Of a stretch of DNA of 64,000 nucleotides, positions 36,028 to 46,827 are shown in pieces (the first letter of the stretch is position 1; each line of letters opens with the position of its first letter). Source of the DNA: Fuerstiella sp. (GTDB lineage Bacteria > Planctomycetota > Planctomycetia > Planctomycetales > Planctomycetaceae); the NCBI GenBank assembly GCA_029245955.1, contig JAQWOH010000043.1, positions 62,001-126,000 on the forward strand. The letters are read 5' to 3'. The position numbers and the translations under genes are program-made. The notes below the pieces were generated by a model. That model saw nothing but the letters and a program-made list of their open reading frames with translations. It ran no database searches and was not told the DNA's origin.

Positions 36028-36130
36028 TCCGGAAGCCGTCTTAACCCGACGCCTCAGCAGAGCCTGTCGCACTCCCGGTCACTGCATTCCAACCCGCCAC
36101 AGCAACGCAAACGCGATGACATCTTAAGCA

Positions 36131-38042
36131 GTGGCCAAGACTCCTTCTGGAGAGTTCGACGACGTGGTCGTCATTATCCCGGCGTTGAACGAAGAGCTGC
36201 CTCTGGTGCTTCGTGATCTGCCTACTGTTGCTGCGGTGATTGTGGTGGGCAATGGCTCACAGGACAACACAGCAGGGTCGCTGCGGACGGTGGTGCAATC
36301 GTGGTGCAGGAACCTGATCGCGGCTATGGCTCAGCCTGTCTTTGCGGAATGCAGCGACTGAACGAGCTGACGGCTGCCAAATCGGTCGCACCAGACATTG
36401 TGGTGTTCCCTGACGCTGATTACAGCGATCAGGCTGAAAGATAATCGAACCGCGCTGCGATGGATTCTTCTTTTTGATCTGGGCTGCCGGCTGCTGTTGC
36501 TGCCGTCACACCCCATTCAGGAAATTGATGTTTATCGCTACATGTGGGACGGGATTGTGACTGCTGAAGATCAGAACCTCTACCGTTTCAGCCCTGCCGG
36601 CTGGCGACAGCCGACGCCTGTGGTCATGAGATGAAGCAGCCGGCCATGCTTCGTGGTTCTTCCGACGCCACCCGCACAACACTGAATCGTATTCATTTTT
36701 CCCACCTGACAATCATTTACCCCCCCGTCAGCCAGGCTGTGTTTGCGGTGGCAGCGATCGCCACACCATCACGGGCGTATGTAGAATCTAGACGGCTCGT
36801 CACGAAGTTTTTCATCGTGCTGTTCGATGTGCTGGCCATGTCTGGACTTCTGGCACTGTTGCAGCACTTCAGAAAGCCAGCCGGGGGCTAATTTGCTGCG
36901 CATGGTCACCGCTGGTTCTGAAGGAGTTTGCCAACAGCGGACGTCTTGATTCGATTGCAGCGGGGTGCGCCGTATGGGCAGCGTTCTTCTAATCACCTGC
37001 GTTGCAGCAGAATTGCACGACGCTGTTGTCTGCCGCAGCGGTCTTACTCGGACTTAGCAACTGGAGCAAAACTATCGCCTGTCGTGGACGTTCCGGTGAT
37101 TGCGGTCAGCGTTCTGCGACATTTTGGCATTCGACAGTTCATGATCAGCAGTATCCTGTTATTCGCTGTTTCCGCCACATCGCTGTTACCGCCATATCGC
37201 TGTAGTCGATGTTTGCAACAAGAATTGCAACGCCGAATGCAGCTGCTGCAGTGGCTACGGCTCACGGCATGATCTCTCGTTCTGACGAAGTCAGTCCGCC
37301 GCTGCCGACTGTCTTCGAGGAAGTTACGAACGGCATGGCCCTTGCAGTGCAGACGCAACGGCGATGTCCGAAATCCCCGGCGTTTCAGAAAACCGACAAT
37401 CGCAGACAGAATCTGTTATGGGCGTACCCCAGGAATCGTCCGGCGAGGGGATTTCAAGGTTCATGAGAACGTGGAAAATGAACGACATTTTCTTTCTGAT
37501 TGTCAACGAAAACCTTACTTCCGGATCCACGGCCTGGTTTTCGGTTCGGCCAGACAACGTCAGCCAGCAGCTTACCCTGCCGGTGGCCGAGTGGACCAAT
37601 CAGTCGGAACATCAGGCCGTTTTTATCGTATCACGGGCGGTGCCTGCGGCGATTCACGTGTTCATCACAATGTGGCAGGCAGCAGTCGCGTGGCGTGTCC
37701 ATCTGCGGCAACTGCCACGTTTGGTGTTTCTGTCATGGGCATGGTTCTGGCTGTTGCTGCCAACTCTCAACCCATGGTACTGGATCTGGGCTATGCCCCT
37801 GCTTCCGTTTGCTCACCTGTGAAGCTGGCTGTTAATGTCCGGCTGTGTCACTCTCTACCTGTGTCACTCTCTACTATTCGTGATTCTGGTTCCAGAACAC
37901 ATGGGGTACACAGCTGATTGCTGGAACAACGTACGACGGCAGGACTTTCTTCAACTTTGTCGTGGTCTGGCTGGAATACGTTCCGCTGCTGCTCACCCTG
38001 TGCGTGGAATACCGCAAATGCTCCACCTGCGGAACACGCTGA
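36131..38042 (+). pseudogene. Decayed GT2 glycosyltransferase fused to a GT87-like mannosyltransferase remnant
   Basis: No intact frame, but homologous pieces continue through shifting frames. 36131-36275: a GT2 start (DDVVVIIPALNEELPLVLRD, then GNGSQDNT where DNGS is usual). A one-base loss near 36271-36276 moves the rest (VAADGGAIVVQEPDRGYG to DADYSD) to another frame, which stops near 36444. From about 36440 a polytopic GT87/DUF2029-like protein begins without its start: HPIQEIDVYRYMWDG, a shift near 36600, THLTIIYPPVSQ-type text around 36700, a shift near 36885, LICCAWSPLVLKEFANSGRL, GAKLSPVVDVPVIAVSVLRH, GISRFMRTWKMND, LPTLNPWYWIWAMPLLP, and a C-terminus ending CSTCGTR at 38042. A 16-bp duplication and an in-frame TGA interrupt the last piece. 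The GT2 C-terminus and the mannosyltransferase N-terminus are deleted. Confidence 0.85.
37843..37874 (+). repeat. Perfect 16-bp tandem duplication inside the pseudogene
   Basis: CTGTGTCACTCTCTAC occurs twice in direct succession (37843-37858 and 37859-37874). Sixteen bases shift the frame by one. Removing one copy joins SGCVTLYYS with FWFQNTWGTQLIAGTTYDG apart from one TGA, so this is an identifiable inactivating event. Confidence 0.9.
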
Positions 38043-38132
38043 GCAGCCATCTGATTCCGAACCTGTCGCCTCGGTCCGGTGTCAGTTGCCGATAGTCCAA
38101 CTCGTTCTGAGGAGATCAGGAAGCCAAACCTT

Positions 38133-39677
38133 ATGACAAAAACAATCATACCCACGGGCGAAGCAACGGCAATCCTGCCTACACCGGGATCCGCGACAAA
38201 GCCGATCACTGTGATCGGTACGGAAGCAATTCGAGACACGTTCGACGATCTCTGCCTGCAGCAGGCCGTTAACTCAAGATTGGCTCCGGGGGTGACGAAT
38301 CTGGTCCTGAACCCGGACGCGCACTGCGGCTACGGTGCGCCTGTCGGATGTGTCATGACATCTCCAACACACATCTACCCAGGTCCCGTTGGTGTGGACA
38401 TCAAATGTTCCATGAGCCTGCTGCAGCTGGATCTGCCGGCAGATCAGATTATCGACCGCCCGACTCGAAGGGCGTTGATTGAAGCTATCTGCGAACGCAC
38501 TCCGACAGGTGCCGGTCGAGGCCAGCGGCACGTGAGAAAATCTCGGTACGTTTGTGAAGGGCTGGGGCGTCAGTTGCTGGTCGAAGGCGCGTCACAGGAC
38601 GTCTGCCAGCAGTTGGGAATCCCGTACGACTGGACTCAACACTGTGAAGATTCATTCCACGTCGGATATGATGAAACGCCTGCGGCGCTGGCTCAGCGAC
38701 TCGACAGACACCTTCACGAAGACAACTTCAAGAAACGCTTCAGCAACAAAATGCAGCAACTGGGGTCCTACGGGGGTGGCAATCACTTCGGAGAATGTGA
38801 AGTCGTGGACGTTTGCGACAACGATCGCGCCCAGCGGGTTGCGGATCGATTTGGGCTGAAGGACGGCCGCGTGGCATTTCTGTCGCACTGCGGTTCCCGA
38901 GGAATTGGACACGACCTTGCGTCCGGTCAGTTCAGATCGTTGCAGCGACACTTCGAAACATGGAACGTACCGCTGCCGGGTAACGACCGACAGTTGGTGT
39001 ATGCACCTCTGGGAACACAGGAAGCAAATGCCTACATCGACGACATGTCGCTGGGCGCAAACTTCGCCACGGTCAATCACCTGTTGATCAACGCGATGGT
39101 GCTGGAAGCATTTCAGGAGGTCATGCCGGGAGTCCAGGGAAATCTGGTCTACTTCATCAGTCACAACATTGCCCGAAAGGAAATTGTCGGCGACTGCCTC
39201 TCAGTAAACGGCGCAGGTGATTCACCGGATCGCGCCACAAAACCGGGAAAAACGGAGTGGGTGCATCGTAAAGGCGCGACGCGGGCGTTTCCGGCAGGGC
39301 ACCCGGAACTTAAAGGGACGAAATACGAGACAATCGGCCATCCGATCCTGCTGCCGGGAAATCCTCAGGCGGGGTCCTGTGTGATGGTGGCAGACGAGGG
39401 AGCGTCCGCCAGCTGCTTCAGCGTCAACCATGGCGCCGGACGGGCGCTGGGACGCAGGCGAGCCTTCCGGGAACTGAATCAGTCCGCTGTGGACAAGTCT
39501 TTTGACGACGCCGACATCCTGTCAAACTGCCGGGCTTACCCGAGAGATGAAGCGCCCGCAGCCTACAAGGATTTCAACGAAGTGCTGCGCTCAGTCAAAT
39601 CTGCCGGCCTGGCCACAGAAGTGGCCAGGCTGAAGGCACGCTTTGTCATCAAAGACGGCGACAAGGCAGATGACTAA
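38133..39677 (+). CDS. rtcB: RtcB-family RNA ligase
   Basis: A 514-residue RtcB protein, expected to join 2',3'-cyclic phosphate (or 3'-phosphate) and 5'-OH RNA ends using GTP and Mn2+. Landmarks: LNPDAHCGYGAPVGCV, VGVDIKCSM (Mn-binding Cys; the usual form is DIGCG), GSYGGGNHFGE, LSHCGSRGIGHD, FISHNIARKE, EWVHRKGATRAFPAG and the guanylylated His in VNHGAGRALGRRRA. The start at 38133 follows a GGAGATCAGGAAG stretch; an in-frame ATG at 38079 would add 18 residues. Several motifs differ from the tRNA-ligase type, suggesting a separate subfamily. No archease or RNA cyclase gene is adjacent; upstream is a pseudogene. Confidence 0.92.
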   Translation: MTKTIIPTGEATAILPTPGSATKPITVIGTEAIRDTFDDLCLQQAVNSRLAPGVTNLVLNPDAHCGYGAPVGCVMTSPTHIYPGPVGVDIKCSMSLLQLDLPADQIIDRPTRRALIEAICERTPTGAGRGQRHVRKSRYVCEGLGRQLLVEGASQDVCQQLGIPYDWTQHCEDSFHVGYDETPAALAQRLDRHLHEDNFKKRFSNKMQQLGSYGGGNHFGECEVVDVCDNDRAQRVADRFGLKDGRVAFLSHCGSRGIGHDLASGQFRSLQRHFETWNVPLPGNDRQLVYAPLGTQEANAYIDDMSLGANFATVNHLLINAMVLEAFQEVMPGVQGNLVYFISHNIARKEIVGDCLSVNGAGDSPDRATKPGKTEWVHRKGATRAFPAGHPELKGTKYETIGHPILLPGNPQAGSCVMVADEGASASCFSVNHGAGRALGRRRAFRELNQSAVDKSFDDADILSNCRAYPRDEAPAAYKDFNEVLRSVKSAGLATEVARLKARFVIKDGDKADD

Positions 39678-40015
39678 CTTCTGAAACAACCTTGCCTATA
39701 ACGAAGGGCCAGCCACTCAGCGGTATCGCTGCCCGTGCCCCTACCGCTGCTTCCTCCGTCCGCCGGGCCGCCCGGGGTTCTGCACCACCGTCACACCCCA
39801 CGCCCATGAAAATTGCGAACATAGCCACAGCTGATTTTGGGACCCCAGTCGTTGAACATGAATCCACCCTTCCGTTTTTATGATCGTGATTGAATTGTCG
39901 AGCGTATGACGATGCCACTGAAAACGTTCGTTATAGCTAATCAGGTTCAATTCAATGCAGGCAGCACTGTGACGGATCTCATACTGTCCAGGAAACCTTT
40001 CATCACTTTTCGGAC
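39678..40015. other. Intergenic region between convergent genes
   Basis: A gap of 338 bases between rtcB and the dehydrogenase, which converge. A GC-rich stretch (39710-39790) with a small hairpin CAGCG/CGCTG at 39718-39731 could end rtcB transcription, but there is no T-tract. Short frames on the minus strand lack supporting signals. Confidence 0.35.
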
Positions 40016-40999
40016 TTAACTCCAACTCCAGTTCGTCTCGCCCTTCAGATTCACAATGCGGTCAGCCGGCCACCGGCCGCTCTGCAGTGAGATGACCGTA
40101 TCGGCAGCTATGGAGAACATGTCACGAAAGGACTCACGATCCAGTCCCGCAATATGATTGCTTAAGAAAACGTTTTTTGCGTCCAGCAATGGACTGTCAG
40201 CCGGCAACGGCTCCACTTCAAAGACATCCAGACCGGCACCACGAAGTTTTCCCGCCGCCAGCGCGTCACAGAGATCACGTTCGTCCACAAGCTGACCACG
40301 CGCCGTGTTAATCAGCACTGCTGAGTCCTTCATTTGTGCAATGGTACCGGCATTGATCATTCCTCGCGTGTCGTCAGTCACAGGCGTGTGCAGGCTGATG
40401 TAGTCTGACCGGGCATATAATTGATCAAGCGATACCACTTCGATGCCGTGGTGCTGCGCAAATTCCACAGGTGCATTGGGGTCAGCCGTTATGACGGTCA
40501 GCCCCAGTCCAATGGCGCGCGTGGCCATCGCCTGGCCGATCCGCCCCAGTCCGACAACCCCGAGGGTGCTGCCCATGACTCGCGGCCGAGCCTGTCGACT
40601 CCAGACGCAGTCACGTACACACTGATCGGCAAATGGAAATCCTCGGGCAACGCCCATCAACAGCGCGATCGCGTGTTCCGCCACCGCATCATGATTCACG
40701 CCGGGGGTGATGGAGACGACAATGCCGCGACGATCGCACTCTGCAAGGTCAACCGCATCGAACCCCACACCCGTTCTGGAAATCACGCGTAGTTCTGGGC
40801 ATCTGGCAAGAACTCCCGGCGTATATGGTTCCGCTCCTGCGATCACGGCGTGATACCCCTGCAGCGCTGTGACGAACGCAATTTCGTCCCAGAGATCCAG
40901 ATCCCGGTCAACCACACGGCAGTCAAATCCAGCGTCTGACAGCAACTCAAAATGAGGACCTTCTTCGCCACTGAGAGACGTGCACAGAACTTTGAACAT
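40016..40999 (-). CDS. D-isomer-specific 2-hydroxyacid dehydrogenase (SerA-like)
   Basis: A 327-residue NAD-dependent dehydrogenase, closest in appearance to D-3-phosphoglycerate dehydrogenase without the C-terminal regulatory domains. Motifs: RVISRTGVGFDAVD, NHDAVAEHAIALLMG, the nucleotide fold TLGVVGLGRIGQAMA with acidic TADPN, SLHTPVTDDTRGMI, LINTARGQLVDERDL (Arg), GAGLDVFEVEPLP (Glu) and LSNHIAGLDRESFRDM (catalytic His). The true substrate (3-phosphoglycerate, glyoxylate or another 2-ketoacid) cannot be told. It is a single gene 141 bases downstream of the rhomboid gene position on the same strand. Confidence 0.9.
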   Translation of the reverse strand: MFKVLCTSLSGEEGPHFELLSDAGFDCRVVDRDLDLWDEIAFVTALQGYHAVIAGAEPYTPGVLARCPELRVISRTGVGFDAVDLAECDRRGIVVSITPGVNHDAVAEHAIALLMGVARGFPFADQCVRDCVWSRQARPRVMGSTLGVVGLGRIGQAMATRAIGLGLTVITADPNAPVEFAQHHGIEVVSLDQLYARSDYISLHTPVTDDTRGMINAGTIAQMKDSAVLINTARGQLVDERDLCDALAAGKLRGAGLDVFEVEPLPADSPLLDAKNVFLSNHIAGLDRESFRDMFSIAADTVISLQSGRWPADRIVNLKGETNWSWS

Positions 41000-41140
41000 T
41001 GATGGATTTCCGAATTATCCAGGCGGCAGTTCGGGGACGCCCGAATCGGCGGGAACCTGAAACAACAGTGGCTAAACTCTTTAAACATTGTAGTGCATAT
41101 GACAACACGAAAAAACGACAGACCGGAGTGCCTGCGTCCA

Positions 41141-41713
41141 TCAGCGTTTAATCCCCACGTTATCAGGCGTCACAGCAACACGTGCCACAAGACCACCGGC
41201 GATCGCCCCCGTTAAATGACCGTCCCACGAAATCCCCGATCCGACCGTCGGCAGCACTCCTCCGATTAAGGTGGCACCGTATGTGAAACCGACAAACACG
41301 GCGATTACCAGGGCGCTTAGCCTTCCTTCCCGAAATCCCGCCACGATGAGAAACGCAATCAAACCGTAAATCAGTCCACTGGCGCCCACATGTACAGAAT
41401 CCCCGGTGCCAAAAACCCACAGCAACACTCCCCCCATTACTACAATCTGTGGCACAATGCGAAAGGTATTCGCTCGTGAACCGGCCAGCAGGCACAGCAA
41501 AACGATCAGTGGGACGGTATTGCCGATGAGATGGTCCCAGCCACCATGCAGAAAAGGCATCGTGACGATTCCCGTGAGCCCGACTGACGATCGTGGTGAG
41601 AGTCCAAAGTCGTTGAATTCACCGGGCAGAATTGTGTCGAGAACGAACACACCCCAGATAATTGCCACAAAAATCGCGACTCCATGCAGTTCTTCGACGA
41701 TTCGGTGTTTCAT
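41141..41713 (-). CDS. Rhomboid-family intramembrane serine protease
   Basis: A 190-residue protein with six hydrophobic segments, the minimal rhomboid core. The catalytic Ser is in VGASGLIYG (Ser-112) and the partner His in WDGHLTGAIAGG (His-166). The oxyanion-site pair His-61 and Asn-65 is in WDHLIGNTVP. A glycine-rich helix follows the His. It should cleave transmembrane substrates within the bilayer; substrates are unknown. Single gene. Confidence 0.92.
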   Translation of the reverse strand: MKHRIVEELHGVAIFVAIIWGVFVLDTILPGEFNDFGLSPRSSVGLTGIVTMPFLHGGWDHLIGNTVPLIVLLCLLAGSRANTFRIVPQIVVMGGVLLWVFGTGDSVHVGASGLIYGLIAFLIVAGFREGRLSALVIAVFVGFTYGATLIGGVLPTVGSGISWDGHLTGAIAGGLVARVAVTPDNVGIKR

Positions 41714-42103
41714 CGGGCGTTCTCAATCGATTCAGACTCGTAAGGGCAGGGTGGTGCACGAAACGATACCCTCTCACAGACGGATCGCCAAATCATTGAG
41801 TGCTGGTATGTTTTCCCGCCACTGTCCGCAAATGAAATCTCCTGACGGGAGTCAGGAATAACGCACTTATGGGAGCGTTACGTTTGTTGAGACGCGAAAA
41901 GAAATAAGGTCCGTGAACGATCGCGGGGGGTAACAGACACCAATGACGCTCGGAAGGAAACGCGGCGACAGCATAAATCGAAATCACGAATTGCCGGCAC
42001 ATGTCAGGCAGTCCACGCAGCGCAAAATCGGGCTGGCGGCATACCGTCGATACGCGATCACCAGAGGGAAAGACATCGTGCGCAGCATACCCACGGTCCC
42101 GGC
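41714..42103. other. Intergenic region without a recognised gene
   Basis: A gap of 390 bases between greA and the rhomboid gene, both minus-strand. It should hold the rhomboid promoter and any greA terminator, but I saw no convincing hairpin, promoter or coding frame. Confidence 0.4.
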
Positions 42104-42580
42104 TTAGGCATCCTCGATGGCCACAACCTGCAGTTTCAAAGTCCCCGCGGGAATTTCAGCCTCAAACTTATCACCGACTTTCTTACCGATCATCGCCTGG
42201 GCCAGTGGGCTGGACGTCAGAATCTTGAGAATCTCGCCGTCGTAGTCTTCTTCACCGGGACCGACCATTTCGTAGACTTCTTCCATGCCGTCGGCCAGAT
42301 CCTTGACGGTCACTCGAGATCCAAAAACGACGACGCCTTTCGGCATGTCGGCCTTGTCCACGATCTCACACCTGGACAGCTTAACTCGTTTTTCTCCGAT
42401 CTGCCGTTCCACATGGGCAAGATGTTCGCGGGCCGCGTGATACTCCGCGTTTTCTTTCAGGTCGCCTTCTTCGCGTGCGAGCTTGATGCGTTCGAGAATA
42501 GCAGGTTTCTGTTCCTCGAGATCCTGAATTTCAGCGCGAACCTTATCGTAACCTTCCTTCGAGATCGGCTGACGTTCCAT
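42104..42580 (-). CDS. greA: Transcription elongation factor GreA
   Basis: A 158-residue Gre factor that rescues backtracked RNA polymerase by stimulating transcript cleavage. The N-terminal coiled coil (about 1-75) carries the tip acidic residues in LAREEGDLKENAEYHAAREH, which enter the polymerase secondary channel. The C-terminal FKBP-like domain shows VVFGSRVTV, EVYEMVGPGEEDYDG, ILTSSPLAQAMIGKKVGD and FEAEIPAGTLKLQVVAI. It lies downstream of a terminator that ends the sugar operon, so it has its own transcript. Confidence 0.97.
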   Translation of the reverse strand: MERQPISKEGYDKVRAEIQDLEEQKPAILERIKLAREEGDLKENAEYHAAREHLAHVERQIGEKRVKLSRCEIVDKADMPKGVVVFGSRVTVKDLADGMEEVYEMVGPGEEDYDGEILKILTSSPLAQAMIGKKVGDKFEAEIPAGTLKLQVVAIEDA

Positions 42581-42703
42581 AACGGGCCCCCGTTTGTGAT
42601 GTTCTGATTATGTCTGATTCAGGCGGCTGTTTTATCAAGACAGCAGGGACACGAGACTTTCGCACGAATTCGCTGATAATAAATAGCCGGACAACTAACA
42701 ACA

Positions 42704-42737
42704 ACGGCGGCTGGAAGTGTCAACTTCCAGCCGCCGT
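42704..42737 (-). terminator. Strong intrinsic terminator of the three-gene sugar operon
   Basis: A perfect 15-bp stem, ACGGCGGCTGGAAGT with ACTTCCAGCCGCCGT, with loop GTCA. On the minus strand it is followed by a T-rich stretch (TGTTGTTAGTTG). It lies 46 bases past the stop of the Gfo/Idh gene and before greA. Confidence 0.85.
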
Positions 42738-42783
42738 ATCCCTGTATGTTGCAGTTAAAGTATAGCCTTGGCCAGGGAAAAGG

Positions 42784-43926
42784 CTATCCCACATCCTTCC
42801 ACTGACGAGTCTTCGCACTTTCCAGCACAGCGTCACAGACCTGTTGTGTTTCCTGAGCTTCTCTGAACGTCGGACTGCACGGCTCGCCGGTTTCGACGCT
42901 CTTCAGAAAATCGGCGACCTGATGCACAAAGGTGTGCTCGTAACCGATCTGCAGTCCAGGCACCCACCACTTATCCATGTACGGCATGTCATCATCTGTA
43001 CAGTGTACCGAACGCCAGCCCCGAACCACAGAATCGTCGGAATGGTCGAAGTATTCGAGGCGATGCAGGTCGTGCAGGTCCCAGCGAATCGAGGCATTTT
43101 CGCCATTGATTTCCAGCGTGTACAAAGCCTTATGACCGCGGGCATAGCGAGTGCTTTCGAACAGACCCAGCGACCCATTGCCGAAGTGACACATGAACGA
43201 ACAGGCATCGTCAATGCCCACAGCTTCAACCTTGCCGGTTTCCGTATGCATGCGTTCCCTGACGAAGGTCTCCGTCATCGCGCTAACGTCAGTGATGGAA
43301 CCGTTCAGCCAGATCGCAGTGTCGATACAGTGAGCCAACAGGTCACCCGTCACGCCGGATCCGGCTGCTTTCACATCCAGTCTCCACAATGCGGCGCCAC
43401 CCTGCGGCAGGTCTTCATTGATTGTCCAGTCCTGCAGGAAGTTGGCTCGGTAGTGAAAGATTCGTCCCAGCCGACCTTCGTCGATCAGTCTCTTGGCAAG
43501 ACTGACAGCCGGAACGCGACGGTAGTTGTACCAGACAGTATTGGCAACGCCCGCCTTTTCGACAGCGGCGATCATCTTCTCACCTTCTTCCGGATTCAGT
43601 GCGAGTGGTTTTTCGCAAAGAATCATTTTCCCCGCCTCGGCCGCAGCAATGGCGATTTCCGCGTGCGAGTTGTTGGGCGTACAGATGTCGACGGCATCAA
43701 TATCGTCGCGAGCAAGCAAAGCACGCCAGTCAGTTTCGATGCTCTCATACTGCCATTGCTCCGCAAATGCCTGAGCATTTTCAGCGTTGCGTCCACAGAC
43801 AGCCTTCAGAACCGGCCGGTATTCTAACTCGGGAAAGAAGTCGTTGACTCGCTTGTAGCCGTTACTGTGTGTTCGACCCATGAAGCCATAGCCGACAAGT
43901 CCGATATTGAGCGATTTCTGAGGCAT
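42784..43926 (-). CDS. Gfo/Idh/MocA-family oxidoreductase
   Basis: A cytoplasmic 380-residue NAD(P)-dependent sugar or inositol dehydrogenase-type protein. Rossmann motif [19 protein letters not shown], then [16 protein letters not shown], the catalytic-region [15 protein letters not shown], and the C-terminal beta-sheet domain with [15 protein letters not shown] (active-site His/Asp). The start at 43926 (MPQKSLNIG) has GGGAA 8-9 bases upstream; the open frame extends further but without similarity. It is the third gene of an operon after a cupin protein and a TIM-barrel isomerase, consistent with oxidation and isomerisation of one sugar or polyol. The substrate is unknown. Confidence 0.92.
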   Translation of the reverse strand: MPQKSLNIGLVGYGFMGRTHSNGYKRVNDFFPELEYRPVLKAVCGRNAENAQAFAEQWQYESIETDWRALLARDDIDAVDICTPNNSHAEIAIAAAEAGKMILCEKPLALNPEEGEKMIAAVEKAGVANTVWYNYRRVPAVSLAKRLIDEGRLGRIFHYRANFLQDWTINEDLPQGGAALWRLDVKAAGSGVTGDLLAHCIDTAIWLNGSITDVSAMTETFVRERMHTETGKVEAVGIDDACSFMCHFGNGSLGLFESTRYARGHKALYTLEINGENASIRWDLHDLHRLEYFDHSDDSVVRGWRSVHCTDDDMPYMDKWWVPGLQIGYEHTFVHQVADFLKSVETGEPCSPTFREAQETQQVCDAVLESAKTRQWKDVG

Positions 43927-44039
43927 ATACATATTCCCTTTTTTCGTTGGGCCTGAATAATCTGTCGTTAACAGGAAACGACCAGCGGGACGGAGTTTCG
44001 CCGAACCGGTCGTTGTGATTTGCACGTCTCGGCGTTTGG

Positions 44040-45065
<1,026 letters not shown>

Positions 45066-45140
45066 GTTACAGATCTTTCCTGGTTGAAATCGTTGTTGGT
45101 GGAGAGCGGAATGGATGGATAGTTCGCGGTCAGTTCTCTC

Positions 45141-46358
45141 TTAGTTCCTGTACGCACCCATTGCCGGGGCATTGGGCTGAGCATCAGGACCGAAGTATCG
45201 GAGTCCAACCAGCGGTTCTGTGCCGGTGTTCTCGAAAGTGACTCCCTCGGAGGCGCGGCTGGCGACGACAAAGACTTCGTCTTCGGTCATTTCGCCAAAA
45301 CGAATCATCACGGGTGACTGCAGATGCATGTTCTCAATCTTCCCCATGCCCTGAACTGTAATCCATGAATACGCACCGCCATCCCTGATGGTACATCTGG
45401 CACCGGGTTGAAGAGTCAATTCCTTGGCGGTGAACAACTGCCTGTTGTCGACTTTTCCGTAGACGATCCACTTGTCGCACCAGCCATCGCCTTCTTCACT
45501 GACGATCGGTTCAAGGTAGTTATTATCCTTGAAATCCGGGTCAACGTTCTTGTCCCAGTCCAGTGCATCAACGATGTAGGTATTATCATCGTGGTGTTCT
45601 TCCGGGAAGTCCTTCGTCAGCAGGCTGCGTGGAACTTCTCGACCTTCGACCAAATTCTGGTACATCGCGAATACGTCGCTGCCCCACTGTGGTTCGTAGG
45701 TCACCAGAGATCCCGGTGCGTGCAGAACACATGGCGGGATCAACCAGCCGGTCCCGGGTTTCAGCCGATAGGCCTTCGACAGATCCAGCAATCCGTTTTC
45801 ACCGTCATTCCATCGATTAAGGCAGTCGATCACGTCCTGTTTTGTGGTGCCGGGTTCCAAGCCCATGAAGGTGTATGGAAAATTGTTTCCGATCTGGTTC
45901 ATCTGAGGCGGGAAGTAATAGCTTTCCGGCTTTCCTTCCTGTCCCACCAGCGCCGCCTGTTCGGCATTTTGGTGCATGTGGTGGGGGATTGGACCCATAT
46001 TGTCGAAGAACTTCGAATACACGGGCCACTTCTGGAAGGTGTTCCAGATATGTTCGCCGATGACCTGATCCTTCAGTTCCGCCACTACGTCTCGCAACTG
46101 AAAACGTTCATCATTGTAAACGCAGTACGACAGGCCTTCGTCTTCGTTGCGGTTTTCATTGGCCGCTTCGGTTGTGGATCCAAACCAACGTTCGTCAATT
46201 CCGCCTCGGTTCATTCCCAATGCGTAATAATCATTCGGATGCAGTTTCAGGCGACGCCCCGGCTGCAGAAAGGAACGCGGAACCCAGGTTGGAGCGAGTC
46301 GAAGAATACCGTTACCGGCAGTCAGAGCGTCAGACGCAAGCGAAGCGACATTTGCCAT
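45141..46358 (-). CDS. Cupin / mannose-6-phosphate isomerase-like protein
   Basis: A 405-residue cytoplasmic protein with two cupin-like regions. The first carries likely metal-binding histidines in MGPIPHHMHQN and a Glu downstream, and continues with YRLKPGTGWLIPPCVLHAPG; the second lies at about 300-390 (ELTLQPGARCTIRDGGAYSW and DEVFVVASRAS). The arrangement resembles class I phosphomannose isomerases. It is the first gene of the three-gene sugar operon, diverging from argC across a 469-base gap. The exact reaction is unknown. Confidence 0.85.
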   Translation of the reverse strand: MANVASLASDALTAGNGILRLAPTWVPRSFLQPGRRLKLHPNDYYALGMNRGGIDERWFGSTTEAANENRNEDEGLSYCVYNDERFQLRDVVAELKDQVIGEHIWNTFQKWPVYSKFFDNMGPIPHHMHQNAEQAALVGQEGKPESYYFPPQMNQIGNNFPYTFMGLEPGTTKQDVIDCLNRWNDGENGLLDLSKAYRLKPGTGWLIPPCVLHAPGSLVTYEPQWGSDVFAMYQNLVEGREVPRSLLTKDFPEEHHDDNTYIVDALDWDKNVDPDFKDNNYLEPIVSEEGDGWCDKWIVYGKVDNRQLFTAKELTLQPGARCTIRDGGAYSWITVQGMGKIENMHLQSPVMIRFGEMTEDEVFVVASRASEGVTFENTGTEPLVGLRYFGPDAQPNAPAMGAYRN

Positions 46359-46827
46359 GATAAGGAATTTGCCTTGTTATTGACTATGATGCGTCATTGT
46401 GGACGAACGACACATCCTCGCCAGCGGCCGATTTTTGGATTGATGTCCCGAGCATCCCGGTGCGCGGAAGGGCCGAGCATTCTGACGGCATTAAACGTGT
46501 TTGAAAAGCAAACACAGCATTTCCCTGTAAATCTCGTCTATACGAAAGTAAACGAAGGAAAATCAGGGGAGTTGTGGAGTCCAGAAGCCGTAATAGAATG
46601 GAAACCGAACCTCATTTGTCGGGAATAGTCTGTAATGTATGGCGACCTGTCCCGCTACAACGGTGGATCCGTATAACGGACTTCCCCCGGGTCATCGGCG
46701 GTTTGATGGCCAGACTTTGGACTTTACACCTGCGTCGGAAAGCAGTTTCCTGGGGCTCCGAATCGATCGTACCCAGTCATCGAGTCTGACAACAAAACAT
46801 CAACGAATAGTATCAGCAGGCAAGAAA
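46359..46827. other. Divergent promoter region, sugar operon and argC
   Basis: A gap of 469 bases containing the start regions of the minus-strand sugar operon and of argC-argJ. The argC reading frame stays open back to 46639, but the extra 63 residues do not resemble ArgC. No clear operator, riboswitch or promoter consensus was recognised. Confidence 0.4.

Noticed and set aside
42844..43827. 327-residue plus-strand frame
   Set aside because: Antisense of the Gfo/Idh gene, no family resemblance.
45408..46628. 406-residue plus-strand frame
   Set aside because: Antisense of the cupin gene; long stop-free antisense frames arise from codon bias at this GC content.
46639..46827. N-terminal extension of ArgC
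   Set aside because: ArgC begins at its Rossmann motif; the extra 63 residues are unlike any ArgC and lack a ribosome-binding site.
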